Below, piece by piece: positions 15,244 to 23,603 of a stretch of 36,252 nt of DNA (position 1 is the stretch's first letter; each line of letters opens with the position of its first letter). A program made the translations under genes and the position numbers. Origin of the DNA: Selenomonadaceae bacterium (GTDB lineage: Bacteria; Bacillota; Negativicutes; Selenomonadales; Selenomonadaceae); contig JAFYNH010000082.1 of NCBI GenBank assembly GCA_017549815.1, positions 1-36,252 of the forward strand, given 5' to 3'. The notes below the pieces were generated by a model. That model was not told the origin of the DNA, ran no database searches, and saw nothing but the letters and a program-made list of their open reading frames with translations.

Positions 15244-16262
15244 TGCTTTTTTAATCGTGCCTTCAATTCCTTTGGCAATTCGACTTTGGGCGCGTCGGGG
15301 TGTAGGAGCCACGTAGCCGCATAATGCGTATCGGAAATTTTGAACATAGGCGGCTCGGCTTTCTCGTCAATCTTCATTGCAAATTTATTCCGCGCAGAAA
15401 AGGCGTCGCCCTTCGGTTCATGTAAAAGATTCGGCGGACTGCCCGGTATCGAATATAAGCGGTCGTCGTCCGTCTCCAAATCCGGCATTGCCGATAACAA
15501 GCCCCAAGTGTACGGGTGGCGCGGGTCATAAAAAATTTCCTCAACTGTGCCGACTTCAATAATTTTGCCCGCATACATGACGTTGACATAATCGGCAACC
15601 TTCGCCACGACGCCCAAATCGTGAGTGATATAAATTACCGACAAGCCCATTTTCTCCTGAATGTCCTTAATCAAATTCAAAATGCGGGCTTGAACAGTAA
15701 CGTCAAGGGCGGTCGTCGGTTCGTCGCAAATTAAAATCTTCGGCTCGCAAGATAATGCACAGGCAATTACAACACGTTGACGCATTCCGCCCGAAAGTTG
15801 ATGAGGATAATTTTTCATGCGCTTTTCGGCGTCGATTATCCCGACCAAATTTAAAAGTTCAACTGCGCGGCGGCGGGCGTCATCCTTTGAAATTTTTTTA
15901 TGAAGAAACATTCCCTCCATAATCTGATCTCCGATTTGCATAGTCGGATCCAAACTCGTCATCGGGTCTTGAAATACCATTGCGATTTGTTGCCCGTTAA
16001 TTTTTTGGCGCAAATCTTTTTTAGTCAGCTTGAGGAGGTCGACATTGTTATAAATAATTTGCCCGCTGTTGATAATGCTGTTGCTGTCCAAAAGCCCTGT
16101 AACCGCCTTCATGGTAACAGATTTTCCTGAGCCGCTCTCGCCGACAAGTGCAACCGTCTTTCCGAGCGGCAAATCAAAATTAATGCCCCTAATCGCATGA
16201 ATATCGCCTGCATTCGTCCTAAACGTAACGTCCAGATTTTTAATCGATAAAATTTTTTCCAT
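15225..16262 (-). CDS. oppD: Oligopeptide/dipeptide ABC transporter ATPase (OppD/DppD type)
   Basis: First ATPase of the peptide importer. 345 residues. Walker A GESGSGKS (41-48), signature LSGGMRQR, Walker B ILICDEPTTALD, and the OppD tail HPYTWGLLSAMPDLETDD...IPGSPPNLLHEPKGDAF. Its family usually has a Cys-rich loop in this tail; here no such cysteines are seen (GDAFSARNKF). The C-terminal residues LGIRN and the stop come from repeat block A. ATG at 16262 with a weak AAGGGG SD. Confidence 0.93.
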   Translation of the reverse strand: MEKILSIKNLDVTFRTNAGDIHAIRGINFDLPLGKTVALVGESGSGKSVTMKAVTGLLDSNSIINSGQIIYNNVDLLKLTKKDLRQKINGQQIAMVFQDPMTSLDPTMQIGDQIMEGMFLHKKISKDDARRRAVELLNLVGIIDAEKRMKNYPHQLSGGMRQRVVIACALSCEPKILICDEPTTALDVTVQARILNLIKDIQEKMGLSVIYITHDLGVVAKVADYVNVMYAGKIIEVGTVEEIFYDPRHPYTWGLLSAMPDLETDDDRLYSIPGSPPNLLHEPKGDAFSARNKFAMKIDEKAEPPMFKISDTHYAATWLLHPDAPKVELPKELKARLKKQLGIRN

Positions 16263-16290
16263 AACAACCCCTTAAAGTTGGCGAAAACCC

Positions 16291-16398
16291 GGCGCACATG
16301 GACGTGCGCCGCGCCGCGTTTTTCACGTGATGTGAAAAGCGGCGTCCTTCGCCCTTTTCTTTTGCATACTTTTCTTTTGGGCGCAGCAAAAGAAAAGT
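16291..16398. repeat. Three consecutive hairpins between oppC and oppD
   Basis: GGCGCAC/GTGCGCC (16291-16310), CGCCGC-TTTTTCAC/GTGAAAA-GCGGCG (16313-16344) and ACTTTTCTTTTG/CAAAAGAAAAGT (16369-16398). They fill the 145-nt gap in an otherwise compact operon. Possibly a dispersed repeat element or an mRNA-processing or attenuation region setting oppC versus oppDF levels. Confidence 0.75.
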
Positions 16399-16407
16399 TG
16401 AAAATCC

Positions 16408-17391
16408 CTACATATTCTCAAGTTTCGGAGCCAATGCCTCGCGGAAGCCGTCGCCTATCAGATTAAAGCCCAGCATTAAAATTGCCAAAACGCAAATCGG
16501 CGGCAAAATTTGATAAGGCAATATCGTTACATTGTTAAAGCCCGCCTCAATCAGCGAACCGATTGAACATTGCGGCAAAACTATTCCGACGCCAACGAAA
16601 CTTAAAAATGCCTCCGTGAAAATCGCAACCGGTATCGAAAACATGACTTGAGTAATTATCGGACCGATTGTGTTCGGAAGTATTTGTTTAAAAATTATGT
16701 GGAAACTCCCCGCGCCGAGCGTCCGACTCGCCAAAACATATTCGCGTTCCTTTATCTTTAAACATTCTGCGCGAGCTATTTTGCTCATTGGAATCCATTC
16801 GGTTATCAGCAACGACGCGATAACCAGCCCGATTCCTTTATCCATGAAAATCGCCAAAATCGAAATGATTACCAGCGTCGGGATACTGCCCGCAATTTCT
16901 ATGAACCGCTGCAGAATATTATCGACCATTCCGCCGAAAAAGCCCGATATAAGCCCGTAACTCATGCCGATTAGCATATCAATAAAAATCGCCACGAACG
17001 CAATTATCAACGAAACCCGCGCCCCTTGCCAAGTCCGAGTCCAAAGGTCGCGCCCCATATCGTCCGTACCGAATATAAACGTCCTGTCCGAAAATAAATT
17101 CTGCGCGGAACCTGCAATTTGCGGATATAAACTTTTGGCAGTGATTTCTTTGCCCGCCGAATCAGTCACGGAAATAATTTCTTGATAGCCGTATGAACTC
17201 ACAATCGGAGCAAAGACAGCAAAAATAATTATCGCGGCAACAAGAATCAATCCGACGACGGCAAATCGATTGCGGAAAAAATGAATCGCAACGCCTTTCC
17301 AATATCCCTGCGAGGCAAAATTTTTATCGACAGTTATATCTCTGTCCGTAATAAATTCAAAGTCATCTTTCTGCGGAACGTAACTTTCCAT
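16408..17391 (-). CDS. oppC: Oligopeptide/dipeptide ABC transporter permease (OppC/DppC type)
   Basis: 327-residue inner-membrane permease. An N-terminal OppC cytosolic segment precedes the first TM (VVGLILVAAIIIFAVFAP), a periplasmic loop (FIFGTDDMGRDLWTRTWQGAR, the OppC hallmark), five further TMs and the EAA loop (EYVLASRTLGAGSFHIIFKQILPN). Start chosen at ATG 17391, which has GGAAGG 6 nt upstream; a TTG six bases earlier is possible. No OppB partner or OppA binding protein lies next to it: the divergent neighbour is a hydrolase. Confidence 0.93.
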   Translation of the reverse strand: MESYVPQKDDFEFITDRDITVDKNFASQGYWKGVAIHFFRNRFAVVGLILVAAIIIFAVFAPIVSSYGYQEIISVTDSAGKEITAKSLYPQIAGSAQNLFSDRTFIFGTDDMGRDLWTRTWQGARVSLIIAFVAIFIDMLIGMSYGLISGFFGGMVDNILQRFIEIAGSIPTLVIISILAIFMDKGIGLVIASLLITEWIPMSKIARAECLKIKEREYVLASRTLGAGSFHIIFKQILPNTIGPIITQVMFSIPVAIFTEAFLSFVGVGIVLPQCSIGSLIEAGFNNVTILPYQILPPICVLAILMLGFNLIGDGFREALAPKLENM

Positions 17392-17437
17392 GCTCAACCT
17401 TCCTTAAAAAAATCTGATACTCCTGAAAAATTTCTGA

Positions 17438-17443
17438 TATAAT
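17438..17443 (+). promoter_or_regulatory. -10 box of the beta-lactamase-like gene
   Basis: TATAAT at 17438-17443 in CTGATATAATATC, in the short divergent gap with oppC. The -35 is not convincing. Confidence 0.5.
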
Positions 17444-17488
17444 ATCAAAGCTCGTAAATGAATGTCAAGTGAAAAGGAGCGCGGCTTT

Positions 17489-18673
17489 ATGACAGTTTTG
17501 GACAACGAATTGGAAAGTTTAATCGGCGGCGACGAAATCAAAGTGCCGGGTTTAGGCGTCATCGTTTATAAGGACGGCATGGAAATTTATTCAAAGTTTT
17601 TGGGGCGGCGAATTATCGAGAGTTCAAAGCCCGTCACTCGTCAAACGCGATTTAGAGCGGCGTCGGTTGCCAAAATGTTTACAGTGTTTAGCGTCCTGCA
17701 ACTTGCCGAGCAAGGGAAAATAAATCTCGACGCCGACATAAGCGAATATTTAAATTTCACATTGCGCAATCCGAATCAGCCGCGAGAAAAAATTACGGCG
17801 CGAATGTTGGCAAGTCATACGTCATCACTGTGCGACGAGAAAATTTACAGCATACCGCCCGAAGTCTCCGTTAAAGAATTTTTCACGCCCGACGGTAGAT
17901 TTTGGGAAGGCGGCGCACATTTCGCTAAGGAAAACGTCGGCGAATATTTTACATATTGCAATTTGAATTACGGCTTGTTAGGTACGATTATCGAAGTCGT
18001 AACGGGCGAACGTTTTGATATTTGGCAGAAGAAAAATATTTTAAAGCAACTCGACACCCGCGCAGATTATGTTCCGAGTAATTTTGAACGGGCGGAATTT
18101 GAAATGCTCGGCGCGACTTATCGTAAAGAAAATCCTTCGGGAGCGTGGTACGGAGAAATCGACGACTTCAAAGGTATTCAGCCTGCGCGGGATACAATTT
18201 CTCTTCAAAATGCCTACGACAAAAATTTTCAACACGTCTGCGACTTAAAAGCTTATAAAGTCGGAACGAACGCAACGATTTTTTCTCCGCAAGGCGGCTT
18301 GAGAATTTCTTTTGAGGAATTGGCTCACGCTCTCGAAATGCTTATGAACGGCGGCACTTTTCGCGGTAAAAAAATTTTAAGCAAAAAATCCGTCGAAGAA
18401 ATGTTGACGCCGCATTGGATTTACAACGGCAAGAACGGCGACACTCAAGACGGCGCGATTAAATCTTACGGGCTGGGAATTTATAACTACAATAAAAATT
18501 TAAGCGGTCATACGGGCGAGGCGTTCGGGCTATTGTCGGGACTTTATTTTATCCCGAATAGCAAAAGCGGCTTTGTCTTCATGACGAACGGCGAGGCTTT
18601 TAAAGACGCCAATTATATTTTGGAAGAAAAAATTATCGACGCCCTTTGCAACTTCCTAAGCCGCCACAAATAA
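17489..18673 (+). CDS. Class C beta-lactamase-family serine hydrolase
   Basis: 394 residues. Beta-lactamase/DD-peptidase fold: S59-V-A-K62 (nucleophile SxxK), Y156-C-N158 (YxN) and H-T-G in LSGHTGEAFG (the KTG box). There is no signal peptide, so it is probably cytoplasmic, unlike true AmpC; such proteins are often esterases or peptidases acting on small esters or D-amino peptides. Start chosen at ATG 17489 (AAGGAG 9 nt upstream) rather than the in-frame ATG at 17462. Single gene with its own terminator; the divergent peptide transporter might hint at peptide substrates, but that is speculation. Confidence 0.85.
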   Translation: MTVLDNELESLIGGDEIKVPGLGVIVYKDGMEIYSKFLGRRIIESSKPVTRQTRFRAASVAKMFTVFSVLQLAEQGKINLDADISEYLNFTLRNPNQPREKITARMLASHTSSLCDEKIYSIPPEVSVKEFFTPDGRFWEGGAHFAKENVGEYFTYCNLNYGLLGTIIEVVTGERFDIWQKKNILKQLDTRADYVPSNFERAEFEMLGATYRKENPSGAWYGEIDDFKGIQPARDTISLQNAYDKNFQHVCDLKAYKVGTNATIFSPQGGLRISFEELAHALEMLMNGGTFRGKKILSKKSVEEMLTPHWIYNGKNGDTQDGAIKSYGLGIYNYNKNLSGHTGEAFGLLSGLYFIPNSKSGFVFMTNGEAFKDANYILEEKIIDALCNFLSRHK

Positions 18674-18677
18674 AATT

Positions 18678-18710
18678 ATCCCCCGCGCAGATTTACGCAG
18701 GGGATTTTTT
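18678..18710. terminator. Bidirectional terminator containing the CCGCGCAG octamer
   Basis: ATCCCCCGCG...CGCAGGGGAT then TTTTTT. Almost the same as 14223-14256. CCGCGCAG at 18683-18690. Confidence 0.87.
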
Positions 18711-18721
18711 GCGGAAAAATT

Positions 18722-18952
18722 TTACTTGGATTCGCCAACGGTTTTGCTTTCAACGTGAACTTCGGGCAACGCTAAATTCTCCGCCACAAAGTTAAACGCC
18801 ATCTCCGTATGCTCTTCGCTCGCAGTGCTAATCTTAGCGTCTCGAACAATCTGCGCGGCGTCGGCAACCGTCTCGGCGTGTTCCTCAATCAGTTTCGCCA
18901 AAGTCTCAAGGTGCATGTTGAATTGCTTATTGGTCATGCCTTTATCAAACAA
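18722..18952 (-). CDS. Small hypothetical protein, 76 aa, downstream of gltS
   Basis: Unknown. It is acidic and helical (HLETLAKLIEEHAETVADAAQIVRD), with no membrane segment and no cysteine. TTG start at 18952 is supported by GAAGGAAGG 8 nt upstream; an ATG 15 nt later (MTNKQF) is the alternative. It begins 19 nt after the gltS stop and shares its transcription unit, so a regulatory or partner role for the symporter is possible but not shown. Confidence 0.7.
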   Translation of the reverse strand: MFDKGMTNKQFNMHLETLAKLIEEHAETVADAAQIVRDAKISTASEEHTEMAFNFVAENLALPEVHVESKTVGESK

Positions 18953-18971
18953 TTTAATTGCCTTCCTTCAA

Positions 18972-20162
18972 TCAGATAAAGTTTATAAAGAATGTAATCG
19001 TCAAGCTGTTAATGAAATCGGCGAACATGGAGCCGACAATCGGAACCAAGATATAGGCTTTAACCGACGGCGCAAATTTACCCGTCAAAACTTGCATGTT
19101 AGCCATAGCGTTAGGCGTCGCGCCCATGCCGAAACCACATGAACCCGCCGATAATATCGCCGCGTCGTAATCCCGTCCGAGTACATTGAAGACGATAAAG
19201 TACGCGAAGATAAACATTAACGTCGTCTGCCCGACTAATAACACCACCAGCGGCAACGCCAATTCCGCTAACTGCCACAGTTTCAAAGTTATCATCGCGA
19301 TACCTAAGAATAACGATAAGCAAATGCCGCCAATGTCGTTTATCTCGCCAATGTGTACTTTGAATGAGTCCGTGAACTCGCTGTAGTTGCGCATAACCGC
19401 CGCCACTATCATCGCGCCGATATAAACAGGAAATGTCATGCCCGTTTTCGATAACAACATTGAAACGACTGTGCCCGCTCCCATTGCCAACGCCAACTGA
19501 TAAGCCGCCGGCGCGTACATGCTAACCGAACGTTCATGTTTCTTTTCTTCCTCGACAAGCGGAGTCTCGTCGGCTTTAACTGCCGTTTTTAATAAATCTT
19601 TGCCGAGTATCAAACGACGCCCCAGAGGTCCGCCCATTAACGAACCCGCGACCAAACCAAAAGTCGCCGCCGCAGTGCAAAGCGTCGTTGCTCCGACAAG
19701 CCCTAAGTCCTCAAGTACCGGGCCAAAAGCTCCTGCTGTGCCGTGACCGCCGACCATAGAAATTGAACCCGTGCAAAGTCCGATAAATGGGCTGATATTT
19801 AAAACTCCCGATAAAGCAATCGCCAAAAAGTTCTGACAGAAAATCAACGCGCAGACACAGCCTAAGAAAATTAACAGGCTGATGCCGCCGCTTTTCAAAA
19901 CTTTTATGTTCGCTTGGAAACCGACAGACGTAAAAAAGGCGACCATACAAACCGTCTTTAACGTCTCGTCGAAGGAAAAGCCGATAATGCCCGAAGTGTA
20001 AAGACAGCAACTGATTATTGCAAATAAAAGACCGCCGACGACTGGCGACGGGATACAAAAAGTTTCGAGGAATTGTATCCGCCTTTTTAGTATGGTGCCG
20101 ACGTAGAGCATGACGACCGCAATCGCCAATGTTTGATACATATTGAATTCGAGCGTATACAT
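18972..20162 (-). CDS. gltS: Sodium/glutamate symporter
   Basis: Na+-driven glutamate carrier of the GltS (ESS) family. 396 residues with about ten to twelve hydrophobic segments in two inverted halves. The pore-loop signatures GSISMVGGHGTAGAFG and GSCGFGMGATPNAMANM are clear. ATG at 20162 preceded by AAGGAAG; a GTG nine bases upstream is too close to the SD. It follows a TAXI-type lipoprotein gene across repeat block B. Confidence 0.95.
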   Translation of the reverse strand: MYTLEFNMYQTLAIAVVMLYVGTILKRRIQFLETFCIPSPVVGGLLFAIISCCLYTSGIIGFSFDETLKTVCMVAFFTSVGFQANIKVLKSGGISLLIFLGCVCALIFCQNFLAIALSGVLNISPFIGLCTGSISMVGGHGTAGAFGPVLEDLGLVGATTLCTAAATFGLVAGSLMGGPLGRRLILGKDLLKTAVKADETPLVEEEKKHERSVSMYAPAAYQLALAMGAGTVVSMLLSKTGMTFPVYIGAMIVAAVMRNYSEFTDSFKVHIGEINDIGGICLSLFLGIAMITLKLWQLAELALPLVVLLVGQTTLMFIFAYFIVFNVLGRDYDAAILSAGSCGFGMGATPNAMANMQVLTGKFAPSVKAYILVPIVGSMFADFINSLTITFFINFI

Positions 20163-20178
20163 AAAGTTCACTTCCTTT

Positions 20179-20275
20179 CTAGTGGCTAGTTGTTAGGAGC
20201 TAGGAACTAGTTCCCTAATCCCTACCAGTTCCTATTTCCTCAATCCTAGTTCCTGAATCCTAGTAACTAATCCTG
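20179..20275 (-). repeat. Degenerate octamer repeat block B (STRR-like)
   Basis: Imperfect copies of TAGGAACT/AGTTCCTA, including the palindrome GGAACTAGTTCC. It shares a 33-bp exact stretch (starting GGAACTGGTAGGGATTAG) with block C. It begins at the TAG stop of the TAXI gene and ends just before the gltS SD. Confidence 0.87.
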
Positions 20276-21265
20276 CCCTGCTTTAATAGTTTCGCCCGAC
20301 TTGCCGTCGTAAACATTAACCTTGACTCCTTGCTCCTCATAATATTTCGCCGCGCCCGCATGGAAACTCGCAGGAATATCTTGGACGGCATATTCATTCG
20401 TCAATTTATCGCTCGTGTTATGCGGGAGCTTGTCGGCGTTCTTAAGAATAAATTCGGTAAGATAATTAACTTCGTCGTCCTTTAAATCAGTGCTTGCGAC
20501 TAAAACCGCCTTGACGCCGATTGTCGAAACTTCTTCGGTTTGTCCCGCGTAAGTGTTGGCGGGAATCGTGCAACGAGTGTAACCCTTGTAAAGTTTCATC
20601 ATGTTATTCTGAACGTCGGGGGCAATGGAGAGAATTTTAATTTCTTTTTTAGCGGCAAGGTTCGCAATCGCCGAAGTAGGCGCGCCCGCCGTGATAAAGA
20701 AGGCGTCGATTTGTCCCTTTTCAAAGGCTAATGCCGAATCCGTGAACGATAAATAGGTTGGCTCCAACATTTCAAAGGTTAAGCCGTGCGACATTAAAAT
20801 TTGCTCGGCATTTTGCAGAACGCCCGATTCACGCTCGCCGACCGAAACTCTTTTGCCGACCAATTCGCTAACGTCATTAATGTCAGAATCTTTGGCAACG
20901 ACAATCTGACAAGCCTCCGTGTAAAGTCCTGCGATTGCCGCGTAACCTACGCCGGGACCTGCCGCCGCAAATACGCCACGTCCGTTAATCGCGTTGGAAA
21001 GCGTGTCGCTTTGGACTATCGCAAGGTCGAGAAATTTCTCGCGCAGAAGTCGAAGATTAGCCGCCGAGCCTGCAGTCGTTTTAACGTCGATTGCGCGGCT
21101 TGAATCTTCTTGAATCATTTTCGCCAACTCGGTGCCGTAAGCGTAATACATGCCACCAGTACCGCCCGTGCCGAAGCGCGTCGCTTGGTTGGCTGATTTT
21201 TCTCCGCCGCAACCAAAACACAGCGCGATTATCGGCAGGAGTAGCAAGAGTTTTAAAGCCTTCAT
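20267..21265 (-). CDS. TAXI-family solute-binding lipoprotein
   Basis: 332-residue substrate receptor. Lipoprotein signal peptide MKALKLLLLLPIIALCFGC with lipidated Cys19. The TAXI pattern follows: RFGTGGTGGMYYAYGTELA, ...TTAGSAANLRLL, LDLAIVQSDT, GKRVSVGERESG, IDAFFITAGAPTSAI. TAXI receptors normally feed TRAP transporters and bind acidic amino acids or 2-oxoacids. No DctQM permease is in the window, but a glutamate symporter gene follows in the same direction, suggesting partnership. GAAGGAGG precedes the ATG. Confidence 0.9.
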   Translation of the reverse strand: MKALKLLLLLPIIALCFGCGGEKSANQATRFGTGGTGGMYYAYGTELAKMIQEDSSRAIDVKTTAGSAANLRLLREKFLDLAIVQSDTLSNAINGRGVFAAAGPGVGYAAIAGLYTEACQIVVAKDSDINDVSELVGKRVSVGERESGVLQNAEQILMSHGLTFEMLEPTYLSFTDSALAFEKGQIDAFFITAGAPTSAIANLAAKKEIKILSIAPDVQNNMMKLYKGYTRCTIPANTYAGQTEEVSTIGVKAVLVASTDLKDDEVNYLTEFILKNADKLPHNTSDKLTNEYAVQDIPASFHAGAAKYYEEQGVKVNVYDGKSGETIKAGQD

Positions 21266-21291
21266 CGTAAAGCCTCCTTCGTAATGATTAG

Positions 21292-21978
21292 TTAAGTTTT
21301 GCCCTGTTCGACGCTTTTGATTTCTTCCTGTGAAGCACCTTTCAGCGCATAAGTATCAAACGCGGGCGAGTCGGGTATCTGTATCTCTAAGCTTGTAATT
21401 CTGCAAAAATCGGCGTTTCCGCAAGTAATGCTGACATCAAACACATGACCGCCATTTTTTGCGTCTTCAGAAAGAAAATGCATATGCCAACCTGCGGCAT
21501 TAATCCCGTCCATGTAGTCGGGATAATACACGCATACAAGAGAGCCTTTGATATTTTCAAAGACAAACGCTTTCTGTGTAACACTTAATGCGTCTTTCAG
21601 CGTTAAATGATGCGCACACGTCCCCGATTCAGAACGCGCATCTACTTTTGAAAATTCGCCGTTGATTCTAACCGCATACATTGAATTAAGTCCAAAGTCT
21701 TCCTCAATGCAAATCGTCAGCCACTCTTTTAGTTGGTCGATTGTATTCATATTGCCAAATTCTTCAGACCGACTTGGCTGAAAATTGCAGACGGAGGCAA
21801 AAGGTATACCTCTTTCGTATTCGGCAAGGACAACATCGCCGTTATCTTTGGCACGATAGCATTTTCCGTCCAGAACGATCATTTCGCCGTCCACGTCTTC
21901 AAAAGTGCCAAGACCAAGATTCCCATGTCGGAGCAGTTCTTCAACCGTTATCACAGATTTTGAAAATCCCAACGCCAA
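21292..21978 (-). CDS. budA: Alpha-acetolactate decarboxylase, 5' end displaced by an IS605-type element
   Basis: Converts 2-acetolactate to acetoin. The zinc-site signature GWHMHFLSEDAKNGGHVFDV, VEELLRHGNLGLGTF, FASVCNF and the C-terminal beta-hairpin are intact. The frame upstream of the first usable start (TTG, 21978) still encodes the family's QVSTLQAL strand (codons from 21999), but it runs directly into the IS right end with no ATG/GTG and no SD before a TGA at ~22070. The native start codon and leader were therefore lost. Either a shortened protein starts at the TTG or the gene is silent. Confidence 0.85.
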   Translation of the reverse strand: MALGFSKSVITVEELLRHGNLGLGTFEDVDGEMIVLDGKCYRAKDNGDVVLAEYERGIPFASVCNFQPSRSEEFGNMNTIDQLKEWLTICIEEDFGLNSMYAVRINGEFSKVDARSESGTCAHHLTLKDALSVTQKAFVFENIKGSLVCVYYPDYMDGINAAGWHMHFLSEDAKNGGHVFDVSITCGNADFCRITSLEIQIPDSPAFDTYALKGASQEEIKSVEQGKT

Positions 21979-21999
21979 AGCCTGCAGTGTAGATACCTG

Positions 22000-22148
22000 C
22001 TGAGCCTCCCCATGACTAAAGTTAGGGGGTTCTGGGAGACTTGCGCCTCCGTTTAAGAAGTTTGGCAGTCAAGCTACCCTTATTCTTACAGGCGTGCCCA
22101 GTTCGCCTCTACAGTATAGCCCAAAATCGGGCACAACTTTACTTTTAA
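22000..22148 (-). ncRNA. TnpB omega-RNA-like (reRNA) scaffold
   Basis: From AAAAGTAAAG (22148) to GGGGAGGCTCA, this right-end segment matches by eye the right end at 36240-36088: GTAG-x-GG...GGCAC-x-GCCTGT-x-AGAATAAGG, then the terminal hairpin. In IS200/IS605 elements this region is transcribed as the guide RNA of TnpB, with the flank as guide. Here the guide would be budA codons. Whether it is expressed is unknown. Confidence 0.55.
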
Positions 22149-22440
22149 TTTCTTCTTACCTTCCTTTCCTTGTTTTTGCCTAACACTTATTTGAAACCGT
22201 CACGATTCACCCAGTCCGGAGAAAAATCTCTAAGTGTCGCGCTGCGAAAAGGGTTAGTGTACATCCATCAAGGGATACCCCAGAACGTTTCTAAGCCGGC
22301 AATCTCTTAGTCGTTGATTTTAAATACGTTTTTGTTAGAGCGGAAGTCTAACCGCTTTTTTAAATTTTATTTATTTTTATTTTGTCTGTCAAGTTGCGCC
22401 TTATATCCCCATAGCTGAAGCTAGGGGTCTTACGGCGCAT
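22000..22440 (-). mobile_element. Degenerate IS200/IS605-type element without transposase
   Basis: This ~440-nt stretch has no gene. On the - strand its left part holds a long hairpin (GCGCC...CCCCTAGCTTCAGCTATGGGG...GGCGC, 22438-22396) typical of IS605-family left ends. Its right part ends in a second hairpin (CCCCCTAAC/GTCATGGGG) and GGCTCAG at ~22000, where budA coding sequence begins. The middle (~22150-22390) is AT-rich with no recognisable TnpA or TnpB. It begins right after the ygeX stop. Compare the intact-looking right end at 36088-36252. Confidence 0.75.
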
Positions 22441-22451
22441 TTGATAATATT

Positions 22452-23603
22452 TCATCGTATGTCCTCCCGTTTTTTTGTCGACAAAATTTTTTTATAGTTG
22501 TCGGGGTCGGTATCGCCTTCCGTATTTATGACAAAAATAATTGAGTCCTCGTCAAGTTCAAGGGCACGACGCAACTCCGAAGAAGCAAGCGCGGCATTAA
22601 TTAAAGCAAAGCCCGCACAGCCCGATTCGCCCGAAATAATCTTATGCTTAGCAAGTTCGCGCATAGCGTCGGCGGCAACGTCATCAGAAATTATCGCGGA
22701 GTCGGCGGCATAACGTCTTAAAATTTTCCAAGCCAATTCGCAAGGCGTCGCGCAGTTTAAACCCGCCATCATTGTTTGACAATTCCCAGTTGCCGAATGA
22801 ATTAGCCCGTCGCCAATGCGCATCGTCTCATAAAAACAGGCAACCTCTACAGGCTCAACGATTGTGATTCGCGGCGGATTATCTTTAAAATTTTCGGCGA
22901 ACACTGCGGCTATCGCGCCCGCCATTGCTCCTACTCCCGCTTGTAAGAAAATATGCGTCGGTCGCTGATAATTCATTTGCCGCAACGCCTCATAAGCCAA
23001 CGTCGAATAGCCAAGCATAATCTGCGCGGGAATTTCTTCATAGCCCGCCCACGACGTATCTTGAATCAAATGCCAATGATTTTTCGCGGCAAGCTCCGCC
23101 GTGTACTTAACGCAGTCATCGTAGCTTAAATCAGTTATCTTGACGGTTGCCGAGCCAGCGTCGCGAATTGCTTGCGCCCGAACTTCGACAGTCCCTTTCG
23201 GCATGAAGACATAAGATTTGCAACCGAAAAGCCCCGCCGCCCAACTGACGCCCTTGCCGTGATTGCCGTCGGTCGTCGTTATAAAAGTCATTCTGGAAAG
23301 TTCGTCGCGGCGAGTAAAAATTTCTTCGAGCGTCGGATTATTCAAGCCGAGTTCACGACTTATAACTTTATAAATCGCCCAGACTCCGCCCAGAGCTTTG
23401 AACGCTTTAAGCCCAAAACGTTGCGACTCGTCCTTGATAAAAATCGGACGGACGCCTTTAAAATTTTTCAGCTCAATCAGCGGCGTCTCATTATAAACTT
23501 TCAACGACTTATGCAGGTTGCGAACATTTTCAGTTGCGTCGAAGGAATAAGCCGACGTATCGACCGCCTCGCCGCGATTTTTATTCTTAACAATCTTAAT
23601 CAT
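22452..23603 (-). CDS. ygeX: Diaminopropionate ammonia-lyase
   Basis: PLP enzyme degrading 2,3-diaminopropionate to pyruvate and ammonia. 383 residues, fold type II. PLP lysine in RFGLKAFKALGG; TTTDGNHGKGVSWAA (asparagine loop), QAGVGAMAGA (phosphate cup) and SGESGCAGFA near the C-terminus match the family. ATG at 23603; it overlaps the galU stop by 8 nt (ATGATTAA), so the longer frame inside galU is not used. The IS605-type element begins right after its stop. Confidence 0.92.
   Translation of the reverse strand: MIKIVKNKNRGEAVDTSAYSFDATENVRNLHKSLKVYNETPLIELKNFKGVRPIFIKDESQRFGLKAFKALGGVWAIYKVISRELGLNNPTLEEIFTRRDELSRMTFITTTDGNHGKGVSWAAGLFGCKSYVFMPKGTVEVRAQAIRDAGSATVKITDLSYDDCVKYTAELAAKNHWHLIQDTSWAGYEEIPAQIMLGYSTLAYEALRQMNYQRPTHIFLQAGVGAMAGAIAAVFAENFKDNPPRITIVEPVEVACFYETMRIGDGLIHSATGNCQTMMAGLNCATPCELAWKILRRYAADSAIISDDVAADAMRELAKHKIISGESGCAGFALINAALASSELRRALELDEDSIIFVINTEGDTDPDNYKKILSTKKREDIR

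Noticed and set aside
17462-17488. Upstream ATG for the beta-lactamase-like protein
   Set aside because: No SD before it; AAGGAG is placed for the ATG at 17489.
22381-22455. Small frame starting ATGAAATATTATCAAATG on the - strand after ygeX
   Set aside because: It reads through the IS605 left-end hairpin and ends soon after; no SD placement or similarity supports a gene.
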